A stretch of DNA of 64,000 bases from Trichlorobacter ammonificans (lineage in GTDB: Bacteria > Desulfobacterota > Desulfuromonadia > Geobacterales > Pseudopelobacteraceae), in contig NZ_OW150024.1 of assembly GCF_933509905.1 (NCBI RefSeq), forward strand, positions 1,414,001 to 1,478,000. Reading direction: 5' to 3'. Both the position numbers and the translations under genes were made by a program. The first letter of the stretch is position 1, and the number at the start of each line of letters is the position of its first letter. The notes under the pieces are model-generated. The model searched no databases and was not told the DNA's origin. It saw only the letters and a list, made by a program, of their open reading frames with translations. Positions 47,298 to 55,832 of this stretch are shown here, piece by piece.

Positions 47298-47313
47298 TGC
47301 AGTCGTTATACCA
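47298..47313 (-). promoter_or_regulatory. Candidate sigma-54 promoter of receptor B-cheW
   Basis: On the minus strand the string TGGTAT-N5-CTGCA has GG and GC at the spacing of the sigma-54 -24/-12 consensus (TGGCAC-N5-TTGCA), 28 bases upstream of the ATG. It overlaps the last codons of the metallo-hydrolase gene. An initiation point near 47288 would leave the ribosome site (47278-47285) intact. Confidence 0.4.
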
Positions 47314-47902
47314 CGTTGCTGTTTCTTACGTTTTTCAGGGTTTCAAGAATAATGGACTGTACATCATGGGTAAACGGTTCGTCATGCCCGGGGTAGACCA
47401 GGTCGATGTGCCGTTGTGAAAGCTTCAGTAGCGACTGAACGTAGTCCTGGGTGTATTTGCCGCCACTGCTGCGGATACGCAGTTGGGTGTCACCGGAAAA
47501 GAGCAGTTTCTCTGCCTGACAGTAGAACGCTATAGAGTCTGAGGAATGGCCCGGGGTGTGGATTACCTCAAGATAATCGTCACCGGCCCGGAGAATCTGT
47601 CCCTCGTGCAGCAGGTGGTCCACGCCGGGACCATCAACCCAGGCGTAAACCCGCGCACCATAGCGCTGCCGGAAGAGGTCGGCCGAGGCGGCATGGTCAA
47701 AATGGTTGTGCGTCAGCAGAACCTGTTCCACCGGCACCTTGCCGCAACCGGTGGAGATCCGGTCTATTTCAGAGAAGGTAAAATCGTCGGTCCCGGGATC
47801 AATCAGGGTATTTACATCGTCCAGTTGATTCCAGTCCCCCAGCAGGAGGTACGAGCGACAGGTGTAAACCTTCGGGTTTCTTGTCAGTTGAAATACCCGC
47901 AT
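47306..47902 (-). CDS. MBL-fold metallo-hydrolase
   Basis: The 198-residue soluble metallo-beta-lactamase-fold enzyme has metal ligands THNHFDH (about residues 63-69), HTPGHSSDS, FSGDTQ and YPGHDEPF, the glyoxalase-II-like set. Substrate unknown; no chemosensory role is known for this family. The ATG at 47902 was preferred over the longer open frame to 47998. Confidence 0.88.
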   Translation of the reverse strand: MRVFQLTRNPKVYTCRSYLLLGDWNQLDDVNTLIDPGTDDFTFSEIDRISTGCGKVPVEQVLLTHNHFDHAASADLFRQRYGARVYAWVDGPGVDHLLHEGQILRAGDDYLEVIHTPGHSSDSIAFYCQAEKLLFSGDTQLRIRSSGGKYTQDYVQSLLKLSQRHIDLVYPGHDEPFTHDVQSIILETLKNVRNSNVV

Positions 47903-48017
47903 GATACTGGCGCCCCGTGGTCGGTAACGTCTCAAACGATCTGTTGAACAGCAAGTATATCGCTGCTCAGCACACCTGCAAGACGAACGGCAGAACATAT
48001 TGAATGGTGAACTGCGG

Positions 48018-48404
48018 TCAAATCAGATGGTGTTTTTGCAGCAGTTCGACAAAGGTCCGGCGCATGACCGGCTTGGGAAGATAGTCGTCGCACTCGCCCT
48101 GAATCAACGCCGAAACCATGTCATCAGGGTCGCTGCTTGCGGTTACCATGAATGCGGTTGCGCGAACTGCCTGCTTTTCCGCCTCAAGAGAGCGTATCCG
48201 CTGCATGGCTTCGTGACCGCTCATGGAGGGCATGCTGATATCCATACAGATCAGATCAAAGGGGCTGCCCCCGTCGATGGCCGCCGTTACAGCGGCAATG
48301 GCTTCCTTTCCCGAAGCCGCGGTTGACACTACGGCGAACTCTTCAAGCATTACTTGCAGTATCTCCCGGTTTATCTCCTGATCGTCAACTACCAGTGCTT
48401 TCAT
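48018..48404 (-). CDS. Single-domain response regulator
   Basis: The 128-residue receiver has VDDQE at the N-terminus, phospho-acceptor in LICMDISMPSMSG (about D57), Thr/Ser in MVTASSDPDDMV and Lys in YLPKPVMRR. It resembles the receiver at 55360 (CMDIMMP, ALDDPKTVF) more than the GATGW group, so the island has at least two CheY-like subfamilies. Confidence 0.9.
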   Translation of the reverse strand: MKALVVDDQEINREILQVMLEEFAVVSTAASGKEAIAAVTAAIDGGSPFDLICMDISMPSMSGHEAMQRIRSLEAEKQAVRATAFMVTASSDPDDMVSALIQGECDDYLPKPVMRRTFVELLQKHHLI

Positions 48405-48450
48405 TGCTACTCCAGTCCTGATGAGGGTGCGCGGAGGAAGAACGGGGCTC

Positions 48451-49893
48451 TCAGGCGGCGTTCTCCCGTTGTGCCTGCAGTACGAACGACTGCTCGATAT
48501 CGGCGGCCCTGAATTCGAGGCCGGTCATGCCCAGGTAGCGAAAGCCGCCTTCAAGGGTGTTTTCTATGATGGTAAGGGGGCCGTCCCGCTCCTCCTTCAC
48601 CTGTTCACTGAGGGTACCCAGGACAATGGTGACTCCCTCGTAGAGGTGCTTCCTGACGTTCACCTTCGGGTTACAATTTTCGTAGACCCGCGAGCGTATC
48701 TCCTGAATCTGTTTGGTGATGGCCAGTTTGCGGACACTGAAATCCATGGGGTTCTTCAGGGCTGCCGGCGAAGAGCTGAACTGCTCGATCAACTGCTTCA
48801 GGTCATTGAACAACTGGTTGATTTCAAAAAGGTCACGATGATGAGCGCCGGCAATGACCCGTGTCTTGAGCGATGTAACCGTACCGAGCACTGCGGTCTC
48901 AATACCGCCAAGGGCAACGCTCTCGCCGCCGGCCAGTCCTCCCTTGGCGACTTTGATGGCGCCCAGGCAGTTGATGGTACAGTTACGGATTTCGACTTCG
49001 GCAGTGACCGTGCCGTCACATTCGATGGCGGTATCGTACAGGAAGTTGGCATTCAGATTACCACCGCAGACAATGGTACCCCGTCCCTGGCCGTTCATGC
49101 CGCACACGGAGATGTCACCCTGGGATTTGATGGTACAGGCACCGACGTTACCATGAATCCTGATTCCCTTGTCGGCCTGCACCGAAAAACCGTCCAGTAC
49201 GTCACCCTTGATTTCCACGAACCCCTTGAACTGGATGTTGCCAACCTTAAAGTCGACATCGCCGGAGACGGTATAGAGTTCTTCCACCGATATATCGGCT
49301 TCCTTGCAATAGATCCGCCCGGTGGCGGTGGCGAACAGCGAGACTCCGTCGTCATCCAGGCGGACATTCTGGCCGATCTTTACGGACAGGGGGACGCCGG
49401 CCTGCGGCGGGATGGTTTCACCATGGATGGTCATGCCGGGAGTGCCCGGCTCGGGCGCCATGATGGTTCCAATCAGGTCTCCCGGATCGACGTTGAGAAA
49501 CACCTGGACCTGGCGAAAGTCAACCTGATTATCATTGTTCCCGGCGTCGCCCTCCTCCGGTGCGGGAGGTTGTACGGCCAAGTTGATGAAACCGTTTCTT
49601 CCAACCACCATCGGTGTTCCCACGGCCAGCAGCAGGTTGGAAACTGCGGTGCCGGTGGCGGCTGCATGCAGGAGTCGCTGCAGGCTCTCCTGCTGAATTC
49701 CTTCGAGAATTTTGTACTGCCGCAGGAAACCGGTCAGATCGGTTTCGGTCAGAGGAGCCCCCCCAAGACCGGAGGGGGCATAACTGCACCAGCATTCAAG
49801 CCGGTTGGGGGTGATTTCAAAGGAAACGGTGTACCCCTGGCGTTTTGCCTGGAGTACAATCGTTTTCTGCGGTTCTGCAGACGGTTCGCTCAT
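48451..49893 (-). CDS. FapA (DUF342) family protein
   Basis: The 480-residue soluble protein has an N-terminal region, a central DUF342 domain (VDPGDLIGTIMAPEPGTPG, GETIPPQAGVPL) and a right-handed beta-helix (SGDVDFKVGNIQFKGFVEI through DGTVTAEVEIRNCTINC), with a C-terminal helical hairpin. The family is polymer-forming-like and linked to surface or polar structures; no enzymatic role is established. It sits 14 bases after the CheR-like gene. Confidence 0.86.
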   Translation of the reverse strand: MSEPSAEPQKTIVLQAKRQGYTVSFEITPNRLECWCSYAPSGLGGAPLTETDLTGFLRQYKILEGIQQESLQRLLHAAATGTAVSNLLLAVGTPMVVGRNGFINLAVQPPAPEEGDAGNNDNQVDFRQVQVFLNVDPGDLIGTIMAPEPGTPGMTIHGETIPPQAGVPLSVKIGQNVRLDDDGVSLFATATGRIYCKEADISVEELYTVSGDVDFKVGNIQFKGFVEIKGDVLDGFSVQADKGIRIHGNVGACTIKSQGDISVCGMNGQGRGTIVCGGNLNANFLYDTAIECDGTVTAEVEIRNCTINCLGAIKVAKGGLAGGESVALGGIETAVLGTVTSLKTRVIAGAHHRDLFEINQLFNDLKQLIEQFSSSPAALKNPMDFSVRKLAITKQIQEIRSRVYENCNPKVNVRKHLYEGVTIVLGTLSEQVKEERDGPLTIIENTLEGGFRYLGMTGLEFRAADIEQSFVLQAQRENAA

Positions 49894-49907
49894 GGCGCCT
49901 CACCACC

Positions 49908-50519
49908 TCAAGCATCTGATTTTCTGAACAGTTGTGCATCCGGCGTTACCTGCTCGAAAAGTCGGCTGATCTCCGCTGGAATCTTCTGGGTGTTTTCGGT
50001 CGCAAAATAGCCACCTGGTGCAAGACTGCGGTGATACATTTTCAGCACTTCAATACGCTGCTCATACGAAAAGTGCAAGAGGACGTTTTTGCACACGATG
50101 AGGGAGTAGTCGGAACCAACCGGCTGGAGCTCCAGCAGATCGTTGTATTTGAAAAAGACCCTGTTGCGGATTCTGTCAATAACCTTGTGATATCCGGGTC
50201 TTTTGGCTGATTCTTCAAAGTATTTGGTGAATATTTCAGAGGGAATGCGCTGTAATTCTTCGGTTTTGTATTCTCCAGCAGTAACGATGTCACCGAAGTT
50301 GTTTTCCCGGTCATAGTCCGTGGCATCCAGGTACAGGGTGTTGAATCCCATTTCTCCCATCCGTTCCGCAAACAGGATCGCCAGGGTATAGGGTTCCTGT
50401 CCCAGCGCGCAGCCGGCATCCCATACCTTGATGCGCAGCCGCCCCAGGGCCAGCTTCAAGGTAGCCTCAACAGCGTATTCAAGAACCGGCAGATCGCGAA
50501 AGAAAAAAGTGAATGCCAT
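49908..50519 (-). CDS. Short CheR-like methyltransferase
   Basis: The 203-residue protein matches only the SAM-binding C-terminal domain of CheR: DAGCALGQEPYTLAILF, DATDYD, VCKNVLLHFSYEQR and SLAPGGYFATENT. The N-terminal receptor-binding helical domain (about 70-80 residues) is missing, although FFFRD near the start matches the CheR junction (FFREP). It may methylate a different protein or act with a separate binding partner. Confidence 0.8.
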   Translation of the reverse strand: MAFTFFFRDLPVLEYAVEATLKLALGRLRIKVWDAGCALGQEPYTLAILFAERMGEMGFNTLYLDATDYDRENNFGDIVTAGEYKTEELQRIPSEIFTKYFEESAKRPGYHKVIDRIRNRVFFKYNDLLELQPVGSDYSLIVCKNVLLHFSYEQRIEVLKMYHRSLAPGGYFATENTQKIPAEISRLFEQVTPDAQLFRKSDA

Positions 50520-50629
50520 TGCGCGTCAGGCAGGGAAGGGGGGAGAAGAAAACGAGACACCCGCCGTAGCGGATGCTGCAATGTACTCTCCTCCGGCTGG
50601 CTGCAGTATGGTTGCGGTCATGAGTGTGG

Positions 50630-52750
50630 TCATGCTTTGGAGAGCTCGGCGGCACGTACCAGCACGCCCGGGTCAAGGATCAGGGCAACGGTACCGTCGC
50701 CCAGGATGGTGGCGCCGGAGATGCCCTGCACGTCGCGGTACAGCTTGCCCAGGGATTTGATGACGGTCTGATGTTCGCCCACCACGTCGTCCACCACGAA
50801 ACCGACCCGGCTGTTGCCGACCGACAGAATGACGATCTGCTCGATGTCCGGCTGATGTTCGGTGATGCAGAACTGCTCGCGCAGGGGGATATACGGGATA
50901 AGTGCCCCCCGCACGTTGGCCAGATGTCTGCCGTGAGCCGCTTCAACATCGGCTCTGCTCAGTTCGACGCACTCCTCGACCATGGAAAGCGGCAACACGA
51001 AGAAGCTGTCGTCCACCCGGACCAGCAGGGTTTCAATGATAGCCAGGGTCAGCGGAATCTTGAGGGTAATGACAGAGCCTTTGCCGGGCTCACTGTTGAT
51101 ATCAATAGTACCCCTGAGGGCTTCTATGGCCTTCTTGACCACATCCATGCCGACACCGCGTCCGGAAACGCTGGTAACTTTCTGTGCCGTGGAAAAGCCG
51201 GGCGCAAAGATCAGGTTATAAATTTCCCTGTCCGGCAACTCGGTGGCGGCGGTAATCAGACCGCGTTCGACCGCTTTTGCCCGGATACGTTCCTTGTTCA
51301 GGCCGGCACCGTCATCGCGGATGGTAACCAGCACGCTGTCGCCGGAATGTTCGGCTCCCAGATGCACGATCCCCTTCGGTGACTTGCCGGCAGCCTTGCG
51401 TTCTTCCGGCATCTCGATGCCGTGATCGATACTGTTACGGATCAGGTGCACCAGTGGATCGTTCAACTTTTCAATGACCGTCTTGTCCAGTTCGGTCTCG
51501 GCGCCACTGGTTTCAAGGTCAATCTCCTTGCCCAGTTCCGCGGAAAGATCCCTGACCAGCCGCTTGAACTTGCTGAAGGTGGAGCCGATCGGCAACATCC
51601 GCATGGTCAGGGTGGTGTCGCGCAGTTCGGCAATCAGCCGTTCCACCTCTTCGGCAATGGCAATCAGGTCACCGTCGTTGCGTGTTTCAGCGGTTTGCGA
51701 GAGATGGGCCTGTACCGTGACCAGCTCGCCCACCAGATTTACCAGGTGGTCCAGGCGTTCCGCCGGTACCCGGACCGAAAGCGCGGTGTCGGCGGTAGGG
51801 GAGGCGACCGCTTTTTCCTGTCGGACCTGCCGGACCTGCTCTTGCTCCTTCAGTGCCGACTCGACCTTTGACGCCGGAACGATGCCCTGCTCAACCAGTA
51901 TTTCGCCGAACCGTTTCTGCATGGAGAGGATTTTCTGCATCTCCACCGGCGAAAGGTCACCCCGTTCCACCAGAATGTCGCCCAGCTTCTTGTAGTTCTC
52001 GGAGCTGGCCGCCAGGGAACAGGTGTCGTTGATCAGGTCTATCTTCAGTTCGCAATCGTCCTCGACGAAGATGAAGACATCCTTGACCGCTTCCAGTCCG
52101 CTGGTGGTGGTAAGAATGATGTCCCAGTACATGTAGCAATGTTCGGGAGTCAACTCATGCAGCAGCGGGATGCTATCCAACTGGGCAATGATGTCGCAGT
52201 GCCCAAGATCGCGCAGTTCGTTGAGCAGTGCCGACGGATTGGTTCCCCGCAGCAGCACATCGGGTTCAGGCTTGAAGCGAATGCGGAAGGTACGGTAGCA
52301 CAGCGGTTCGTCGGTCGTTGCGGAACCAGGCCCCGTTTCGGCAAGGATTGGTCGTTTTTCTTCCTCCGGCAGCAGCGCCTGCAGGCCGGTGATGATCTGC
52401 CGTCCCCGGTTTTCATCGGCGGGCGGGCCGCCGGCGGAAGCCGCCAGCATGACGGAAATCTGGTCCCGCGACTGCAGGGTCAGGTCAAGCAGGGTTCTGG
52501 TAACCCGCATCTTTCCGTTGCGCACCTGGTCGAAGACGGTTTCCACCTCGTGCGTAAAGCGGGCGATGTCGTCGAAACCGAACATTGCCCCTGAGCCCTT
52601 GATGGTATGCATGGCCCGGAAGACCCGGTTGATCAGATCGCTGTCCTCTGGCTGTTCCTCCAGCTCAAGAAGGGAGTTTTCCAGCTCGGCCAGCAGTTCC
52701 GTAGCCTCTTCGCGGTAGGCGGCGATATGTTGTTCCTGAGGTGATGACAT
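50630..52750 (-). CDS. cheA: Chemotaxis histidine kinase CheA (copy 2) with MshEN-like insert
   Basis: The 706-residue protein has P1 Hpt with His48 in AMHTIKGSGAMFG, a P2-like region (about 160-250) and two tandem 24-residue motifs (KLGDILVERG and RFGEILVEQG, about residues 254-303). P3 (LVNLVGELVTVQAHL), P4 ([30 protein letters not shown]) and a CheW-like P5 follow. The tandem motif resembles the MshEN/T2SSE_N repeats that bind c-di-GMP in some pilus ATPases. ATP-binding boxes are intact. cheY lies 54 bases upstream. Confidence 0.93.
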   Translation of the reverse strand: MSSPQEQHIAAYREEATELLAELENSLLELEEQPEDSDLINRVFRAMHTIKGSGAMFGFDDIARFTHEVETVFDQVRNGKMRVTRTLLDLTLQSRDQISVMLAASAGGPPADENRGRQIITGLQALLPEEEKRPILAETGPGSATTDEPLCYRTFRIRFKPEPDVLLRGTNPSALLNELRDLGHCDIIAQLDSIPLLHELTPEHCYMYWDIILTTTSGLEAVKDVFIFVEDDCELKIDLINDTCSLAASSENYKKLGDILVERGDLSPVEMQKILSMQKRFGEILVEQGIVPASKVESALKEQEQVRQVRQEKAVASPTADTALSVRVPAERLDHLVNLVGELVTVQAHLSQTAETRNDGDLIAIAEEVERLIAELRDTTLTMRMLPIGSTFSKFKRLVRDLSAELGKEIDLETSGAETELDKTVIEKLNDPLVHLIRNSIDHGIEMPEERKAAGKSPKGIVHLGAEHSGDSVLVTIRDDGAGLNKERIRAKAVERGLITAATELPDREIYNLIFAPGFSTAQKVTSVSGRGVGMDVVKKAIEALRGTIDINSEPGKGSVITLKIPLTLAIIETLLVRVDDSFFVLPLSMVEECVELSRADVEAAHGRHLANVRGALIPYIPLREQFCITEHQPDIEQIVILSVGNSRVGFVVDDVVGEHQTVIKSLGKLYRDVQGISGATILGDGTVALILDPGVLVRAAELSKA

Positions 52751-52804
52751 ACATGAACCCCGAAGGTCCGGGGACCGGGAGCAAATCTGCGCTGGTCCGG
52801 CCTC

Positions 52805-53170
52805 TTAACCGAGAACTTTCTTCACAACCGCGATTAACTGCTCCGGCTTGAACGGTTTGACGATCCAGCCGGTGGCGCCGGCAGCCTTGCCTTCCTGCTT
52901 GCGCGACTCCTGGGATTCGGTCGTCAGCATGACGATCGGGATGAATTTGTTCAGGGCACTGGCGCGGACGCCCTTGATCAGGCCGATACCGTCAAGGTTG
53001 GGCATGTTCAGGTCGGTGATCAGCATGTCCACCTTCTGGCCGTTCAGCTTGGTCAGGGCATCCTTGCCGTCCACCGCCTCAATCACGTCATAGCCGTTCT
53101 GCTTCAGGGTAAAGCTCACCATCTGCCGTACGCTGGCCGAGTCATCGGCCGTCATGATCACTTTTGCCAT
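52805..53170 (-). CDS. cheY: Chemotaxis response regulator CheY
   Basis: The 121-residue receiver has D9-D10, phospho-acceptor D53 in LITDLNMPNLDG, Thr in MLTTES and Lys in WIVKPFKPEQ. It directly precedes cheA copy 2 and follows the STAS gene by 1 base, so it is the likely cognate CheY. Confidence 0.94.
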   Translation of the reverse strand: MAKVIMTADDSASVRQMVSFTLKQNGYDVIEAVDGKDALTKLNGQKVDMLITDLNMPNLDGIGLIKGVRASALNKFIPIVMLTTESQESRKQEGKAAGATGWIVKPFKPEQLIAVVKKVLG

Positions 53171-53171
53171 A

Positions 53172-53528
53172 TCAGTTTACTCCTCTACACCAGATACAGG
53201 TGATGTCACTATTGTATTTACAGACGTCGTAGCCCTGCAGGCCCAGGCTGCTGATCGTTGTTTGTACGCACGCGGGTATTCCGCCGGAGAACGCGAACAT
53301 TTTTCCTGCACAGAGGGCGGTGTGACAGGCTGAGCAGATCAGTTGGATGCCGCACAGGTCTATTTCCTCAAGAGAAGCGGCGTCCAGTTTTACCGTGGCG
53401 GCCTGAGGGAGCTGTTCCGTGAGAAAGGCACGGAAACCGGCCACGGTATCGATGGCCAGCCTGCCGCCAATGGTGACGAGTATCTGACCGTCATTGCCGA
53501 ACGTATGAGAAACGGTAAGGTCGGACAT
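53172..53528 (-). CDS. STAS domain protein with cysteine-rich C-half
   Basis: The 118-residue protein has the STAS pattern ILVTIGGRLAIDTVAGFRAFL then VKLDAASLEEIDLCGIQLI. The usual phospho-acceptor serine is replaced by cysteine (DLCGIQ). Several further cysteines follow (ICSACHTALCAG, YDVCKYNSD, CIWC). It lies between the MCP-like protein and cheY. STAS proteins in chemosensory clusters are known in Geobacter, but their biochemical role is not settled. Confidence 0.85.
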   Translation of the reverse strand: MSDLTVSHTFGNDGQILVTIGGRLAIDTVAGFRAFLTEQLPQAATVKLDAASLEEIDLCGIQLICSACHTALCAGKMFAFSGGIPACVQTTISSLGLQGYDVCKYNSDITCIWCRGVN

Positions 53529-53545
53529 GGTGGGCCCCGCTGCCT

Positions 53546-55339
53546 TCAGAATAAATCGACATTGTCCCCGAAGCCGGAGCTTCCGGCGCCCTGGGACTGT
53601 GAGCCGTGCAGTTTGACCACGGCTCCGTGACGTGCGGCCATCATCTCGTGGATCAGGCGTTCACTTTCCATGGTGTAGCGCTGTTCCATATGCCGCAGGT
53701 TGGAGCTGAACTCCGCACTGGCCGGCACCAGCCTGCGCGCTTCGCGGTAAATCTGCTCCAAAACGGTCTCCGCTTCGTGGGCCAAGCGAGTGGCCTCTTC
53801 GTGGACATGCACTCCGGCGGTGAGGGTCTCGATCTCCTCCGACAGCCCGGTTGCGGTGGAGGTAAGGGAAGCCAGGCGGTCGTGAAGGGTGGCGGTAATC
53901 CTGCCCAGACGACTGATGATCTGCTCCGCTTCATGCTCCATGATGGCGACCTGGCCGAGGGAGTGCTGCTCCGCTTCACTCTCCTGCCGGATATCCACGG
54001 TAATGGCGTTGATCTCCCTGAGGGTTGCCGAAACCTCTTCGGTTTGAATCACAGCGTCAAGCGACAGGCGCTTGATTGCTTCAGCCAGCACCCCCAGTGC
54101 CGCCCCCTCCGGCCCCGTATGGGCGGCCTTGATCTGGGCGTTGAGCGCGATCAGGTTGATTTCCGAGCCGACTGCCTCGATATCACTGACAAAGCCTGAA
54201 ATCTGGGCCGTGGTGGTGGCCACTTCCGCCATGGCTGACGCAAGCTGCTGGTCGGCGGCGGCGCACCGGTTGAGGATGGTGATCACGTCCCGCATGTTGC
54301 GCTGCATGGCGGCAAGCAGCGTGGTGTCGCCGGAACCGGAATCCCCCATCAGTGCCATTTGCAGCTCCTGGCTGACCTGACTTTGCTGCGCACCGATGCT
54401 GCGGATGCTCTCCAGGATCGCCAGGGTCGCCCTGGCGAGCTGGTCAGCGGCATGGTGGGTCTGGGCCGCCTGCAGTTCGCAGACATCGCCGGTTTCAGAT
54501 ACCAGGGAGGTGCAGGCATCATTGTTCAACTCGTCCGGCTTGGCGCAGGTGTGTTGCCGCAGTTTTTCCAGGGCTTCAATGACATGCTCAATCTGCTGGC
54601 GGGTAATATCATGGAACTGCATGGAGGAAACCACGGAGGCAATTTCGGCGGCAACTTCCGCGGCAACTTCACGGGCGCGGCTGCCGACCTGGGTGCAGGT
54701 CTGATTCAGCGAGAGTACGGTATCAATGCCGGAACCGATGTCGGAGAGAATGCGGGTGGCATCGGCGTGCTGCACGGCGCCGGCGGAGCGGACCTTGTCC
54801 AGGTTGTCCTGAATCAGGTTTTCCAGAAACTGGCGCTGCGCCATGATACCGGCTGATTTTTCGTTGACAGCGTGGGACAGCTTTTCGACATCCAGCGCCA
54901 GGGTGGTGAAACCGGCGCCCAGTTCGCCGATCCGTGCCGATTCGATCTTGGTAGAGATGGAGAGCATCCGCAGTGCCTTGTCCATTTTCTGGAATCCCTC
55001 CAGCGGCTGCACCACGGTGTCGAGCTGCGACAACACCTGTTCGAGGATATGGCTGCTGGCCTCCCCCTGGGCACGAACCCGTTCCAGGTAGGCCTGCATA
55101 TCGGCAAAGAGCTGGTGGAGTTGGGCGGTCAGTTGGCGGCTCTCGTCACCGGAAACCAATTCAACCAAGTCGTTGGCTGCAGAGGAGATACTGCCGGAAC
55201 GGAGAGCAAAGTTCTGCAACCGTTCGCCGAGCTGGAGAAACTGGTCCTCGGTTTCGCCGGCGAACCGTTTCAGGACGTGCAGGGGCGGCTCAAGTCGAGT
55301 ATGCCACTCATACAATTGTTGACAGGTTGTCTGGGCCAT
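53546..55339 (-). CDS. Soluble two-tip MCP-like protein with CheZ-like motif
   Basis: The 597-residue cytoplasmic, almost wholly helical protein has two MCP-tip-like segments, a degenerate LRMLSISTKIESARIGELG (about residue 118) and INLIALNAQIKAAHTG (about 390). Between them QFHDITRQQIE carries Asp244 and Gln248, the DxxxQ pattern of CheZ. The tail is GDNVDLF. No TM or canonical sensor domain is present. It could be a scaffold or a phosphatase for the adjacent CheY. Confidence 0.8.
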   Translation of the reverse strand: MAQTTCQQLYEWHTRLEPPLHVLKRFAGETEDQFLQLGERLQNFALRSGSISSAANDLVELVSGDESRQLTAQLHQLFADMQAYLERVRAQGEASSHILEQVLSQLDTVVQPLEGFQKMDKALRMLSISTKIESARIGELGAGFTTLALDVEKLSHAVNEKSAGIMAQRQFLENLIQDNLDKVRSAGAVQHADATRILSDIGSGIDTVLSLNQTCTQVGSRAREVAAEVAAEIASVVSSMQFHDITRQQIEHVIEALEKLRQHTCAKPDELNNDACTSLVSETGDVCELQAAQTHHAADQLARATLAILESIRSIGAQQSQVSQELQMALMGDSGSGDTTLLAAMQRNMRDVITILNRCAAADQQLASAMAEVATTTAQISGFVSDIEAVGSEINLIALNAQIKAAHTGPEGAALGVLAEAIKRLSLDAVIQTEEVSATLREINAITVDIRQESEAEQHSLGQVAIMEHEAEQIISRLGRITATLHDRLASLTSTATGLSEEIETLTAGVHVHEEATRLAHEAETVLEQIYREARRLVPASAEFSSNLRHMEQRYTMESERLIHEMMAARHGAVVKLHGSQSQGAGSSGFGDNVDLF

Positions 55340-55359
55340 GGTGGGGGTCCTGTACGTAG

Positions 55360-55758
55360 TTACTCTACGAGTCCGAGGGTGCGCAGCTCGCGCATCAGTT
55401 TCGCCTTGCCGATCGGTTTGACGATGTAGGCGGTGGCACCGACATTGTAGTAGGCGTCGAAGACCGTTTTCGGGTCGTCAAGTGCCGTGGTCATGATCAC
55501 CTTAACTTCCAGGTTGGGAGGAACCCCCAGCTCCCGTTCCATCTCCCGAATGGCCCTGAGTGCTTCGCTGCCGTTCATGCGGGGCATCATGATATCCATG
55601 CAGATCAGATCGTAGGGAGCCTTGGCATCGTGCGCCAGCTTGAAGGCAGTGACTCCTTCCTGTCCGTCGACAGCGATCTCGATATCGAAATGGGGGGCAA
55701 GCAGTTCCCGCAGGATCTTACGGGATATGAAATCATCTTCGACAATCAGGCATCTCAC
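55360..55758 (-). CDS. Single-domain response regulator
   Basis: The 132-residue receiver has VEDDF, phospho-acceptor in LICMDIMMPRMNG (about D57), TTALDDPKTVF and YIVKPIGKAKL. Similar to the receiver at 48018. First in the STAS-cheY-cheA string, it lies 20 bases before the two-tip MCP-like gene. Confidence 0.92.
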   Translation of the reverse strand: MRCLIVEDDFISRKILRELLAPHFDIEIAVDGQEGVTAFKLAHDAKAPYDLICMDIMMPRMNGSEALRAIREMERELGVPPNLEVKVIMTTALDDPKTVFDAYYNVGATAYIVKPIGKAKLMRELRTLGLVE

Positions 55759-55832
55759 GGCTGCTCCTCCTCGGCTGTCCAGCGTGGCAACTGCGGTACG
55801 GGCAGTATAAGGTCTTTTAATCGGGTGTCAAT

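Noticed and set aside
48421-50010. 529-codon plus-strand open frame opposite the FapA-type gene
   Set aside because: Shadow of a recognisable DUF342 gene; no domain recognised in the product.
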